64,000 nt of DNA from CAVXTT01 sp963764685 (GCA_963764685.1 CAVXTT010000020.1:62001-126000); one strand, 5' to 3'. Counted from the first letter of the stretch, positions 47,510 to 60,500 are shown. Program-made: numbers and translations. Notes: generated by a model from the sequence alone, not told the origin.

Positions 47510-48491
47510 ATGGAAGCTTTAACCGGCTTATCAATAGTTATCATTATTGCAATATTATTCTTTTTAATTGTTTTCTTTTATTTCGTTCCATTGGACTTGT
47601 ATATCACTGCATTCTTTTCCGGCGTTAAATTAAGATTTATCAGAGATCTTATCGGAATGCGTCTAAGAAAAGTACCCCCTGTTGTTATTGTCAGAAGTAT
47701 GATAACTGCAACAAAAGCAGGTATCAAAGTGGAACAGGGAAAGCTTGAAGCACATTATCTTGCAGGAGGAAATGTGGTAAAAGTAATAAATGCCCTTGTT
47801 TCTGCTGATAAAGCAAATCTTGGTCTTACATTTGAACGAGCAACAGCAATTGATCTCGCCGGAAGGGATGTTCTTGGAAGCTGTAAAAATGTCAGTAATA
47901 CCGAAAGTTGTTGAAACACCGTTAGTTGCAGCTGTTGCCAAGGATGGAATTCAGCTTAAAGCAATTGCCAGAATTACCGTTAGAGCTAATATTGAAAGAT
48001 TGGTTGGAGGTGCAGGTGAAGCCACAATTCTTGCAAGGGTTGGTGAAGGTATTGTATCAACTATTGGTTCAAGCAACAGTCATAAGGAAGTTCTTGAAAA
48101 TCCTGACAGGATATCAAAAAGCGTTCTAGCAAAAGGGCTTGATTCAGGTACTGCATTTGAAATTTTATCTATAGATATTGCAGATGTGGATGTAGGCGAG
48201 AATATCGGTGCAAAGCTTCAGACCGACCAGGCAGGTGCAGATCTTAAAATTGCACAGGCAAAAGCTGAGGAAAGAAGAGCTGCTGCAGTTGCTACGGAGC
48301 AGGAAAATACTGCCGAAATTGCCAAGCAGCGTTCAAGAGTAATTGAAGCTGAAGCTCAGATACCGCTAGCAATTGCAGAAGCATTCAGATCAGGAAATCT
48401 TGGAATAATGGATTATTATAATCTCCGGAATATTCAGGCTGATACTGATATGAGAACCAGCATTGCCAAGCCGGAACAGAAAAAAGAGTAA
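47510..48491 (+). CDS. floA: Flotillin-like protein FloA (UPF0365), frameshifted
   Basis: A flotillin-like lipid-raft scaffold of about 326 residues. It starts with a membrane hairpin (IVIIIAILFFLIVFFYFVPLDLYI), followed by the conserved FSGVKLRFIRDLIGMRLRKV, a PHB/SPFH-type domain (RITVRANIERLVGGAGEATILARVGEGI) and a C-terminal coiled coil rich in Ala and Glu (QAKAEERRAAAVATEQENTA). One extra G near 47875 (GTTCTTGGAAGC) breaks the frame; removing it gives GRDVLEAVKMSVIPK, as in FloA. In Firmicutes FloA organises membrane microdomains. It is followed after five bases by a charged single-helix membrane protein and a helicase. Confidence 0.9.
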
Positions 48492-48496
48492 CCATA

Positions 48497-49065
48497 ATGG
48501 ATAATTTTTTTGATATACTAATATATATCATAATCATAATCAGCTATATTCAGTCCTCTTTTTAAGAAGAAGGAGCCGAAACCTCCTATCCCGCCTCAGC
48601 GAAGACGAGAACCGGATAAGGAAAGGATCTCTGCTCCTGCGGCAGAGGTGAAAAAAAATGCCGAAGAATATGATATATTAAAGGAGATTGAGACATTATT
48701 CAACAAAGATAAAACTCCACCCCCGGAAGTTATACCGAGACAAAGCTCAATCGAAAAAGCGGAGATAGAGAAAAGGCAGAATCCTAAAGAAAGACTCATT
48801 AAATCAGAGTCGACCAGGACAGAGCTTGAAATACAGCCAAGTGCATCCGAACATAAATTAAGCGACTGGACAAGAAAAATAAATGTAGACGATGCAGATA
48901 AGCAGAAAAGCAGAGCATTTCAGTCAAATCTTAAAAGAACGGTCGCGGCCGATAGAAAATGAACACATCCGGCTGCTGAGACAAAAACTAAAAAATCCTG
49001 CGACATTAAAAGATTATATTATATTCAGCGAAATTTTTGGAAAGCCAAAAGCACTTAGAAGATGA
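48497..49065 (+). CDS. Hypothetical membrane-anchored charged protein, frameshifted
   Basis: I do not recognise it. ATG 48497 starts a hydrophobic segment (FFDILIYIIIIISYIQS) that would anchor it; then about 165 mostly charged residues follow: LFKKKEPKPPIPPQRRREPD, AAEVKKNAEEYDILKEIETLF, and so on. One extra base near 48557 and another near 48960 must be dropped; the second joins AADRK to EHIRLLRQKLKNPATLKDYI and FSEIFGKPKALRR before the stop at 49063-49065. The last 30 residues look like a small folded helical end and are the most conserved-looking part. The stop overlaps the helicase ATG (ATGA). Placed between floA and the helicase, it may link them at the membrane, but this is a guess. Confidence 0.65.
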
Positions 49066-51053
49066 TTCAAAAAAAATATACTCTTAAAAGGGTAAATGAA
49101 GCGGGCTTGGTCAAGAAGACTGACGAAGCCCGTTTCGTAATTAATTACCAGCAGGTATTAAATCCCGCACAGTATGAAGCTGCCTCGGCCGTTGATGGAG
49201 CCTACCTTATTATTGCAGGGGCTGGCACAGGTAAAACAAGGACACTTGTTTATCGTGTTGCACGACTCGTTGAAATGGGATACGACCCTAAATCAATTCT
49301 GCTCCTTACGTTTACAAGAAAAGCCGCCAATGAAATGATGAACAGGGCGTCAATCCTTCTCGACAACAGGTGCTCTAAAATAAACGGGGGTACATTTCAT
49401 TCATTTGCTAATCTTACATTAAGAAGATATGCAAAATCTGCTAATGTTGATCCTGGGTTTACTATACTCGACCAGGGAGATTGCGGAGATATTATAAATC
49501 TGATAAGGTCACAGGCGGGTTTCATTTCCAAAGAAAAAAGATTTCCCAATAAGGAAACCTTGAATAAGGTATTCAGTCTCAGTGTGAATACTGAAAGGAA
49601 AGTTGAGGAAATAATAAATGAGAACTATCCTCACTTCAGTGATCAGATCGACAGGATACTGGATATCAAAAAAGTATACGAAGAATATAAAAGAAAAAAT
49701 AACCTGCTGGATTATGATGATCTCCTTGTTTATTTAAGGGATTTCCTTCAGGCTCTTAACCCGGGCACCAGAGCTTTACTATCAACAATTAAATTTGTAA
49801 TGGTTGATGAGTACCAGGATACGAATAAGCTGCAGGCTGATATTGTAAAAGGATTAACAGCTCTGAACAAGAATATTATGGTTGTAGGGGATGATTCACA
49901 GGCAATTTATTCCTTCAGGGGCGCAAGCTTTAAGAATATTATCGAGTTCCCTAAACTTTTCCCTGATGCCAAACTTATAAAGCTGGAGGAGAATTACAGA
50001 AGCGTACAGCCAGTACTTGATTTTTCAAATCATATAATAAACAATGCCGTTGAGAAATATACAAAGCATCTGTATACACATAAGACGGGAGGAGAACTTC
50101 CCGTAATTGTTGCAGCTGCATCGGATAATATGCAGTCGAAATTTATTGTAGATAAGATACTTGACCTCCGCGAGGAAGGCGTCCCGCTGAAGGATATGGC
50201 TGTATTATTCCGCTCTTCTTTCTTTTCATTTGATCTTGAAATTGAACTCAGCAAGGCAAATATACCATTTCAGAAATTCGGGGGAATGAAATTCGTTGAG
50301 ACTGCCCACGTAAAGGATGTCCTTGCATTTCTAAGAATTGCATCCAATCCTAAAGATATTGTAAGCTGGTACCGGGTCCTTCTTCTGCACGAAGGTGTTG
50401 GACCCAAAACAGCACAAAGAATACTTGATGAACTTGCCACAGCAAGGTTAACCATTAAAGCTAACCCTGAATCACTCCCATCTTTTAAGAATGAGAAACT
50501 TTACAGTTTATTCCAACTGCTTTATGATATCCATGTAAAGAATGACACACCCACTGAAAAAGCACAGAAGGTGCTCGATTATTATTATCCTTTGTTTAAG
50601 GATAAGTATGATGATTTTAATAAAAGAACAAAGGACCTGGATATATTTATAAACATTACCGAGAATTACAGATCGCTGGACAGTCTTCTCGCGGATATGG
50701 CAATAGAACCGGTTATCGACAGCGTAGTAGATATTGATGCAACGGATAAAGATGATGAATATATTACTCTTTCAACCATCCATTCTGCAAAAGGACTTGA
50801 ATGGCATTCCGTTTTTATAATGAACCTGGTTGAAGGGCTCTTTCCGTCGAGCAGGTCTGTTGAAAGCCTGGATACTCTTGAAGAGGAAAGACGTCTTATG
50901 TACGTTGCCTCCACCCGAGCAAAACAAAATCTTTTTATTATCTATCCGATGAATATATTCGACAGGCAGGCAGGAATGACGCTTGCAAAACCATCTAGAT
51001 TTATATCAGAATTAAATCCTGATCTGGCAGAGGGGTGGCTGCTGGAGGAATAG
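49062..51053 (+). CDS. UvrD/Rep-family superfamily 1A DNA helicase
   Basis: A 663-residue ATP-dependent 3'-5' DNA helicase. Motifs seen: Q motif LNPAQYEAA (33-41), Walker A IIAGAGTGKTRTL (50-62), motif Ia LTFTRKAANEM, motif II DEYQDTNKLQ (D249), motif III VGDDSQAIYSFRGASF, motif IV EENYRS, motif V STIHSAKGLEWHSVFI and motif VI EEERRLMYVASTRAKQNL. It is shorter than PcrA/UvrD (about 720), with no long C-terminal tail. It could serve repair or replication-fork clearance. The ATG at 49062 overlaps the stop of the preceding gene (ATGA), so translation is coupled. Gene intact. Confidence 0.92.
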   Translation: MIQKKYTLKRVNEAGLVKKTDEARFVINYQQVLNPAQYEAASAVDGAYLIIAGAGTGKTRTLVYRVARLVEMGYDPKSILLLTFTRKAANEMMNRASILLDNRCSKINGGTFHSFANLTLRRYAKSANVDPGFTILDQGDCGDIINLIRSQAGFISKEKRFPNKETLNKVFSLSVNTERKVEEIINENYPHFSDQIDRILDIKKVYEEYKRKNNLLDYDDLLVYLRDFLQALNPGTRALLSTIKFVMVDEYQDTNKLQADIVKGLTALNKNIMVVGDDSQAIYSFRGASFKNIIEFPKLFPDAKLIKLEENYRSVQPVLDFSNHIINNAVEKYTKHLYTHKTGGELPVIVAAASDNMQSKFIVDKILDLREEGVPLKDMAVLFRSSFFSFDLEIELSKANIPFQKFGGMKFVETAHVKDVLAFLRIASNPKDIVSWYRVLLLHEGVGPKTAQRILDELATARLTIKANPESLPSFKNEKLYSLFQLLYDIHVKNDTPTEKAQKVLDYYYPLFKDKYDDFNKRTKDLDIFINITENYRSLDSLLADMAIEPVIDSVVDIDATDKDDEYITLSTIHSAKGLEWHSVFIMNLVEGLFPSSRSVESLDTLEEERRLMYVASTRAKQNLFIIYPMNIFDRQAGMTLAKPSRFISELNPDLAEGWLLEE

Positions 51054-51543
51054 TAAGCCCGCCGCAGAATAGTACGATGGTACGACGCAGGCAGGTACGG
51101 AGAAAGGTAATCGACCTGAACGAATAAATTAACCCAACTCACTATGTCTTCGGCGAAGCCGGGATGAGTTTGAATTTTACATTGTGTAAAGGGCATATAA
51201 CAGAAGCAGCACAATCCTCTCTGTACCTAATCTGGCTAAACAACAATGGTTTTAAATTTATAGATCCCTTGCAGGGATCGTGATTGATTTGAACCTTGTT
51301 TCTACAATTAGGCACCATACAGGGTCAATAGAAATATCGAATACCTGTCGGAAACGAGGTATTCAACCGGGGATGACTGTTTTCTGCTCGGCGGGTAGGC
51401 GAGAAGATGCGCTTTCTGGTTAACGGAAGCAAGAACAAAACCAAGAACCAGAATTAACCCTATGGATCAATGTATTCTGATTGATTATTGCCATTAATTA
51501 CACGATATTATTATCATAAAATTAAATATGGGATGTAAATACA
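51054..51543. other. 490-base spacer with a composite palindromic repeat
   Basis: No gene seen. At 51263-51279 is GATCCCTTGCAGGGATC, followed at 51299 by TTCTACAATTA and at 51312 by CACCATACAGGGT; the same order of three pieces is found at 44017-44084. A GAAC-type string lies near 51428-51455. Confidence 0.65.
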
Positions 51544-54323
51544 ATGATAAAACAGATTGTTACGATTACCCTTCTCATCACTTCTTTTCTCCTTGGACAG
51601 ACCGATAACAAACCCTGGATAAAAGCCGAGCGCGAACGTTTTTTAAAGAACAGGGAACTTTCCGAGGATATGTACCCGGGCGATTCGAAGATCGATGTAA
51701 CTTATTACGGTCTTGATCTTAAGATAACAACAGCCCCGAATAATCTGATCGGAAAAGTTACCATAAAGGTAAAGGCGGATACATCTTCTCTTAACTCCTG
51801 TTTTATGGACCTGAGGAGTATACTTACTGTTGATTCTATTAATTTGAACGGCTCTGCTGCGGCATATACTCATTCAAATAATAAAATTAATATTACCCTC
51901 GATCATACTTATATACAGGATGAACCGTTTACACTGATAATTTATTATCACGGTTTACCCGGTTCAAGCGGGTTCGGCGGATTTTATTTCGGATCGCACA
52001 ACGGCACGGTTACAATATCATCTTTAAGTGAAGCCTACAGCGGTCCTTACTGGTGGCCGCAGAAAGATACTCCTGCAGATAAAGCCGATTCTTCAGATGT
52101 ATGGCTTACTGTTGCCGATAATTTAGTAGCGGTTTCCAATGGTACTCTTATAAGTATTACACCCAACGGCAACGGGACACATACTTTTTACTGGAAAAAT
52201 CATTACACAATTGCAAACTATCTTATTTCCCTGGCTATAACTAACTATTACCAGTATAATACTTATTATTACTACAGCCCGGGTGACTCGATGATCATCA
52301 CTCATTTTGTTTATCAGGAAAATTTTAATTCCATAAAAACGTACCTCGATGAAACAGATAATATGATAGCATTATATGCTAACCGGTTCGGCGAATATCC
52401 TTTCCTGCAGGAGAAGTACGGACACGCCGAGTTTGACTGGGGCGGCTCGATGGAACACCAGACCTGCACTTCCATGGGCTTCTGGGGTACAGGAGTAGTC
52501 TCCCACGAATTAGCTCATCAGTGGTACGGTGATATGATCACCTGCAAGGACTGGCATCATATCTGGCTTAATGAAGGGTTTGCAACTTACGCCGAAGCAG
52601 TATACATTGAATTTAAAAATGGTAAACCTGCTTATGATTCCAAGATAGCCAGCGAGATGAGTTTCGCAAGGAATGCACAAGGTTCAATCTGGGTTCAGGA
52701 TATTACGCAGGAGTGGAATATTTTCGACGGCGATCGTTCCTATTCGAAAGGCGCCTGCGTTCTTCATATGCTCAGAGGAATTGTCGGCGACTCGATCTTC
52801 TTCGATATTATGAGAGCTTACTCCGATGCCCCCGGCTTAAAATACGGAGTTGCCACAACCGAAGATTTCCAGGCAGTTGCAGAAAGTGTTTCAGGGCTTG
52901 ATCTTGATTATTTCTTCCAGGAATGGATCTATGGTGAGAATTATCCGAAATATACAGCCGGATGGAATAAGGCATTGGTCGGCGGGGATATTTACCAGGT
53001 TACCTATAACATTAATCAGCTCGTGAATACAACTCCCTCTTTCTTTACAATGCCTGTGAAGCTTAAAGTTACTACTTCACTTGGAGATACGACTATAACA
53101 CTCTTTAACAATGCCCGGATTCAAAACTTTCAGTTCCAGGTACACGGAAATCCAACGACAATAGTATTCGATTCAGGCAATTGGATATTAAAAACCCTGC
53201 AGTCAGGTGCAACCACCTTCCCGTTGACCATAAACATAGCAAACGGCTGGAACCTGGTATCAATACCCGGACTGCATCCAACCAACCAGAATGTTAGTAC
53301 CTGGTGGCCGTACAGAGATCTTACTGCTGATGTATTTAAATATAATGCTGGTTATCAACCTGTAACTACTGCAGCTCCGGGAGTTGGTTATTGGATGAAG
53401 CACACCGGAACCAGAACATATAACACAGGAGATGAATGGCCAGCCGGCGGAATACAGATAGTCCCACACCTTGCGCTTGCAGGTGTTTCAGGCTGGAATT
53501 TGATAGGCGGATATGAGTTTGGTGTATCAGCAACGGGAATAATAACCGTTCCTGGCGGATTACAGAGCGGACCTGTATATACTTATTCAAACGGATATTT
53601 AGAAGCGACTACTTTGGTTCCCGGAAATGGATACTGGATCAAACTGACAGGTGCAGGACAGATATTATTACCGGAAGTTCTGGCAGAAGATACACCGAAG
53701 GTAGAAAACATTCCTGAAGACTGGGGAAAGATAATAGTAACTGATGCTGCCGGAAAAAACTATACATTGTATACTGCTAAAGGTGAAGTGGAGTTAAGTC
53801 AGTTCGATCTTCCGCCTTATCCTCCGCAGGAAATATTTGATGTAAGATATTCAAGTCAAAGATATGCAGAGAATATCAGCACTCCCCCGGGATAGAAATG
53901 CAGGGAGTATTATATCCTGTAAATATAAAAGCCGAAGGAGTTGGTATAATACTTTCGGATGAGACAGGAAAGGAAATCGCAAGACTGAAAGCCGGAGAAG
54001 AAGTTACGCTCAGTTCATCGGTTGGAAAACTGATGGCAGCGGAGAATGTAATTCCAACTGTTTACACACTTGAGCAGAATTACCCGAATCCTTTTAATCC
54101 TAACACCACGATACAGTTCAGTATCCCTGAAGATGTTCAGAATGTTAAGCTGATAATCTACAGTGCATTAGGGGAGAAGGTAACAGAGCTGGTAAATACG
54201 GGTCTCCAGGCTGGTGTATATAAATATAACTGGAATGCATCCAATGTATCTTCAGGGATGTATATATACCAGATAGTTACAGAGAAGTTCAAATCGACCA
54301 AGAAGATGATACTGATGAAATAA
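51544..54323 (+). CDS. Secreted M1-family aminopeptidase with T9SS sorting domain, one frameshift
   Basis: A zinc metalloaminopeptidase of about 927 residues exported by type IX secretion. After the signal peptide (IVTITLLITSFLLGQ) comes the M1 catalytic region: the substrate-anchoring loop GGSMEHQ (301-306, H in place of the usual N), the zinc motif HELAHQWYGD (H321, E322, H325) and NEGFAT with the third ligand E344. From about residue 565 follows a module (GWNLVSIPGLHPTNQNVSTWW) shared with the 971-residue propeller protein, then the sorting domain (LEQNYPNPFNPNTTIQFSIP ... KFKSTKKMILMK). The frame closes at 53895; a shift in the C5 run near 53885-53889 restores STPGIEMQGVLYP. Probably degrades extracellular peptides. 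Followed by a terminator. Confidence 0.9.
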
Positions 54324-54326
54324 AAT

Positions 54327-54348
54327 TCTTAGTTCTTGGTTCTTAGTT
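54327..54348. repeat. GAAC heptamer repeat (inverted)
   Basis: TTCTTAG, TTCTTGG, TTCTTAG: three heptamers, the reverse complement of the AAGAAC family, between the M1 peptidase stop and its terminator. Confidence 0.7.
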
Positions 54349-54358
54349 TTTATATGGA

Positions 54359-54390
54359 GCGGCTCTTCCAAAAGGGAGCCGCTTCTTTTA
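54359..54390 (+). terminator. Rho-independent terminator after the M1 peptidase
   Basis: AGCGGCTC pairs with GAGCCGCT over a ten-base loop, followed by TCTTTTATT. Confidence 0.85.
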
Positions 54391-54434
54391 TTAATCAACT
54401 TAAAAAAATGTATAATTTTAGTTGATTTACTCAA

Positions 54435-54469
54435 CAATCAACTAATCAACCAATCAACTAATCAACTAA
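54435..54469. repeat. Octamer tandem repeat AATCAACY
   Basis: Four and a half units of AATCAACT/AATCAACC in the spacer before the glucan synthase gene. Confidence 0.8.
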
Positions 54470-54546
54470 GTGGCATCCGATAAGTTATGACCGTGTAATA
54501 TTGCGTATATTACAGATTACACATTGATCTGCTCTACCGGAAGGCT

Positions 54547-57500
54547 ATGAAAGTAATTAACCCGAAAATAAATGAATCTTTGTTACGCATTAAGGCACAG
54601 CTTAATGAAAATTCACTCGTTAAGAAATTCGCTAATGCGGAACCGCCGATGCGTTCGGAATTGTTCAGCGCCGACCAGATGGAACAGCATGGTAAGATAC
54701 TTGCCCAAAAACATACTTTGGACCCTAAACCCACAACCGACCGGAACCTGCTTAAGCGCCTTAGCGAAAATGAGGACTTCCTTTTTGAGGTCCACGATCT
54801 ATTAATAGAAACTGTAAGGGCAAAACGTGTAATTACACCTGCAGGCGAGTGGCTGCTTGATAATTTTTATCTGATCGAAGAACAGATACGCACAGGGAAG
54901 AAACACCTTCCCAAAGGTTACAGCAGGGAATTGCCGCGGCTTATGTACGGACCGCCTAAAGGCCTGCCGCGCGTTTATGATATCGCACAGGAAATTATTT
55001 CACACGGCGACGGAAGGGTGGATCCCGAAAACCTTAACCGCTTTGTGACTGCTTATCAGACAGTAACGACATTAAAGATCGGCGAGCTGTGGGCTATCCC
55101 TATTATGCTCCGCCTGGCATTGATTGAAAATCTCCGCCGCGTTGCCGTAAGGGTGGCTGCCGGAAGGATCGACAGGAATCTGGCTGATAACTGGGCTGAC
55201 CAGATGATTGATATTGCAGAGAAGGATCCCAAGAGCTTAATACTGGTAGTTGCTGATATGGCAAGGTCTGATCCCCCGATGACGGCACCGTTTATTTCTG
55301 AATTAACTCGGCGACTGCAGGGTCTGAGCCATACTCTTGCATCTCCATTATCCTGGATCGAGCAGCATCTTTCCGATTCGGGGCAGACAATAGAACAATT
55401 GATACAGATGGGCAACCAGCAGCAGGCTGCCGACCAGGTATCTATCAGCAATAGTATCGGAAGTCTGCGGTTCCTGGAATCTATGGACTGGCCGAAGTTC
55501 GTCGAGATGATGAGCTCCGTCGAAAGGATCTTATCGAAGGATCCTTCCGGTGTTTACAGTAAAATGGATTTTACTTCCCGCGACCATTACCGGCACGTTA
55601 TAGAAAAAATTGCAAAGGACAGTTCTCTTTCCGAAGAAGAGACTGCCCGGCTGGCAGTTAAACTATCGAAAGAAGCTGCTGTTTTAAATGGAGCAGATGA
55701 TAGGAGTACACACGTCGGCTACTATCTGTTAGATAAAGGTTTAAGGCAGCTTGAGGCAGCTGCAAAAGTTCGGTTTTCTCCTGCTGCAGTTCTAAGCAAA
55801 ATTGGGAGACGGATACCTTTCCTTTTATACAGCGGTTCGATTGTAGCCCTTACTTTGCTGACCGCCGCTGCTCTGCTGGATAAAGGTTATGTCGCGGGTC
55901 TAAATAGCTGGCAGTTATATCTGATGGGGATACTCTTCTTCCTTGCTTCAAGCAATTTTTCGGTTGCACTGGTAAACTGGCTGTCTACACTTCTGGCAAA
56001 ACCCCGGCGTTTACCGAAAATGGATTATTCAGAAGGGATACCAGCGGAGCTGCGTACGCTTGTTGTAATCCCCTCAATATTAGTAGATGAAAAAAGTGTT
56101 AAGGAACTTGCTGAATCCTTAGAAGTCCGCTTCCTGGCAAACAGGGAAGAGAACCTGCACTTCGGACTTCTTACAGATTTTCAGGATGCCGATCGGGAAA
56201 GCCTTCCGGGAGATGAACAGCTGCTGCAGCTTGCGGCAAGGAAAATAGAGGAGCTTAATGAAAAATATAAAGGTCTTCATAACGATACATTCTTCCTTTT
56301 TCACCGACCCCGGAAATGGAATCCGCGGGAGAAAAAGTGGATGGGTTATGAACGTAAAAGGGGAAAGCTTGAAGAACTGAACTCTATGCTTCGCGGTGGT
56401 CCAAAGGATCGGTTCTCATTGGTTATCGGCAAGACAGATATTCTGCCATTCGTAAAATATGTTATTACTCTTGATGCTGATACCCAGCTGCCCCGCGACT
56501 CCGCCCGTCAGTTGGTTGGAACAATGGCGCATCCTCTTAACCGTGCCCGCTATGATGAGAACAAAAAGCGTATTACCGAAGGGTATACAATTTTACAGCC
56601 GCGTGTTGCAGTAAGCCTTCCGGGAACAAACCGCTCCCCCTATGCACGGCTCTTTGGAAGTGAGCCGGGAATTGATCCTTACACACGTACGGTCTCGGAT
56701 GTTTACCAGGACCTCTTTGGCGAAGGATCATTTATCGGTAAAGGTATTTATGATGTTGATATGTTCGAGAGAGTGCTGAACGGACGCTTTCCCGAGAACC
56801 AGATACTCAGTCACGATCTTATCGAAGGATGCTATGCAAGATCGGGACTGCTGAGCGATGTTCAGTTATATGAGGAATACCCTTCCCGCTATTATACTGA
56901 TGTAAAACGGCGTCACCGCTGGATCCGCGGTGATTGGCAGCTTTTGAAATGGCTGCTTCCTTTTGTTCCGGGTCCCGGTAAAGGTTTGCACAAAAACCCT
57001 CTCTCATTACTATCGTTATGGAAAATGTCCGATAACCTCCGCCGGAGCCTATCACCATTTGCACTTACACTGGTATTGCTGCTGGGGTGGACACTGTTTT
57101 CACAACCCTGGTTCTGGACGCTGGCGGTAATAGGGCTTATCCTGATCCCTTCGCTGATAATTTCAGTAGTCGATTTTCTGAACAAACCGGTAGATGTTGC
57201 TGTACGCCAGCACCTTACTGCTGCATTACGTTCAACCGGTGTGCATCTTGCCCAGGCGGCATTTACAATTGTTACTCTCCCTTATGAGATGTTTTATAAC
57301 CTGGATGCAGTTATCCGTACGTTATGGCGAACACTGATCTCACGCAGAAAACTTCTTGAATGGAATCCTTCCAATAATATTGATCATCGGCAGTCATTCC
57401 AGTCTGCCCGGTTCTTTCCGGAAAATGTGGATTGCCCCTTTCATTGTTGTTTCTACAATAATTTATTTTGTGTATACAAAACAAGCTATACCTGCTGCTG

Positions 57501-60500
57501 CAATTCCAATATTATTTATCTGGGCTGCTATCTCCGGCTGCTGCCTGGTGGATCAGTCTGCCCCTTACAGGACGCAGGGTTGTATTAAATATTGATCAAA
57601 AATTATTCTTACGGAATATTGCACGAAAAACCTGGTCGTTCTTTGACACATTTGTCGGTCCTAAAGATCACTGGCTGCCGCCGGATAACTACCAGGAAAA
57701 TCCTGCCGCTGTAACTGCACACCGCACATCCCCTACAAATATCGGATTGTCGCTTCTGGCTAATTTGTCGGCATATGACTTCGGTTATATTACTACCGGT
57801 CAGCTTATTACCCGTACGTCGAATGCATTTAAAACTATGAATACCCTTGAGAGGTACCGGGGACATTTTTACAACTGGTACGACACTTTGACCTTAATGC
57901 CGCTGCCCCCTCTTTATATTTCATCTGTCGACAGCGGAAACCTGACGGCTCACCTGCTTACATTGCGGCAGGGTATTCTCTCTCTGCCCGATAAAAAAAT
58001 AATCGGTCAGCAGCTGTTTGAAGGGATGAGCGACACTTTAAGAATTCTCATCTGATGCTGCAGGAGATGCTGTCCAATGCAAAGCTTATTCAGCTTCAAA
58101 AGGATCTGGATCTGATATCGGCTTCCCCCCCGGTTACTATAATGGATGCCTGGCGGAGTCTTGACAAGCTGGACAGTATTAACTGCGGAAATTGAAAATG
58201 ATTTTACTACCGGTAGATGAAGGGGAAGCTAAACGATGGGCATATACACTTGCAAAGCAATGCCGCAATGCCCTTGACGAGCTGATAGTTCCTGGCGCCC
58301 TGGGTTACTCTGCCGGAGTCACCTGAGCTTGAATATATATTCTCTGCCTTTGATGAGATACCGACATTACGCAGACTTGCGGAACTTGAGCTGAACTCTG
58401 TTCCTGTATATTCCTTAAAAACCAGTAACGGGAACGGCGAATGGATTGATGATCTTCAGCAGGTTATCACTGAAAGCTGTTGCCCGTGCAAATGAGCGCA
58501 TTGCAATGATCGAAGATCTTGCTGAACAGGCGGCAAGAACTTGCTACTATGGAATATGATTTCCTGTATGATAAGAACCGACGTCTGCAGTCTGTCGGTT
58601 ACAATGTTAATGAACAGGCGGCGGGATTCAAGCTACTATGATCTGCTTGCCTCCGAAGCAAGATTAAGCACCTTTGTTGGTATTGCACAAGGGCAATTGC
58701 CGCAGGAAAGCTGGTTTGCGTTAGGACGGCTGCTTACTACGGTGGGAGGCGATCCGATTCTCCTTTCGTGGAGCGGTTCTATGTTCGAGTACCTGATGCC
58801 GCTGCTGGTGATGCCGACATATGAGAACACATTACTTCACCAGACTTATAAAGCTGCTGTTAAGCGGCAGATGGATTATGGTAAAGACCGCAGCGTTCCA
58901 TGGGGGATCTCCGAATCGGGTTATAACATTGTGGATGTAAATCTTAATTACCAGTACCGTGCGTTCGGGGTGCCCGGGTTGGGACTGAAACGCGGACTTG
59001 CAGAAGACCTGGTTATTGCGCCTTATGCATCTGCACTCGCTTTAATGGTAGATCCAAAGGAAGCCTGTCTTAATCTTCAACGGCTTGCAGAAGAGGGTAT
59101 GGTAGGAAAATTTGGTTTCTATGAGGCAGTTGATTATACGAAATCGCGATTACCCCGCGGACAATCCAATGTAACGATTAAATCATTTATGGCGCACCAC
59201 CAGGGAATGAGCCTTCTCTCCATCGCCTACCTGGTCCTTGACCGCCCTATGCAGGAAAGGTTCAGATCGGATCCATTGTTTGAAGCAACTATGCTGCTGC
59301 TGCAGGAAAGAATTCCAAAGGCAACGGTGTTCTATTCACATACATCTGGATTGTCTGAAGCCCCGACAAAGTTTGTCAGTCCCGGAACGCCGATGCATAT
59401 AATCAGCGAGCCTGATACTCCTGTTCCGGAAGTGCATCTCCTGTCGAACGGCAGGTATCATGTCATGATTACAAATGCCGGCGGAGGTTACAGCAAGTGG
59501 AAGGATATTGCAGTTACACGCTGGCGTGAGGACACTACCTGTGATAACTGGGGTACGTTCTGTTATATCCATGATGAATCAAGCGGGGAATTCTGGTCGG
59601 CTGCACATCAGCCCACACTGAAGAGATCGAAGAAATATGAATCTATTTTCTCTGAAGGACTTGCAGAATTCCGCCGGCGTGATCAGAACTATGATATGCA
59701 TACGGAGATTGTTGTCTCCCCGGAAGATGATATTGAATTGCGAAGGGTTCATCTTACCAACAGGTCGCGCACACGAAGAACAATCGATATTACGAGTTAC
59801 GCAGAAGTGGTGCTTGCGTCAGCTGATTCCGATGCGTTGCATCCTGCATTCAGTAATTTATTTGTTCAGACCGAAATTATTAAAGAGCGGCAGGCAATCC
59901 TTTGCACCCGAAGACCCCGGTCGGTTGGTGAGAAGACACCATTTATGTTTCATATGATGGTTGTGCGTGGGATGAATAAGGGAAGGTCTCTTTCGAAACA
60001 GACCGGATGCAGTTCATCGGACGCGGCAATACAATAGCTGCCCCGCAGGTGATGAATGATTTCAGAGCCTCTTTCCGGAAGTCAGGGTTCAGTGCTTGAC
60101 CCGGTTGCTGCAATCCGGTATAACATAATTCTCGAACCTGAAGAGACCATTACTATTGATATGGTTTTCGGAATCGGCGAAACCCGGGAGGCAGCTATTA
60201 GTCTTGTTGATAAATATCAGGACCGCCGTCTTGCCAACCGTGTTTTCGAACTTGCCTGGACACACAGCCAGGTAACATTGCGGCAGATAAATGCCACAGA
60301 GGCTGATGCGCAGCTTTACGGACGTATGGCAAGCTCAATCATTTACGGCAATTCTTTCATGCGCACTGATCCGAATACCATTACCAGAAACCGCAGAGGG
60401 CAGTCCGGTCTATGGGGTTATGCCATCTCAGGTGATCTGCCTATTGTTCTGCTGCAGATTGAAGATCCGGATAATATCAATCTGGTACGCCAGATGGTCC

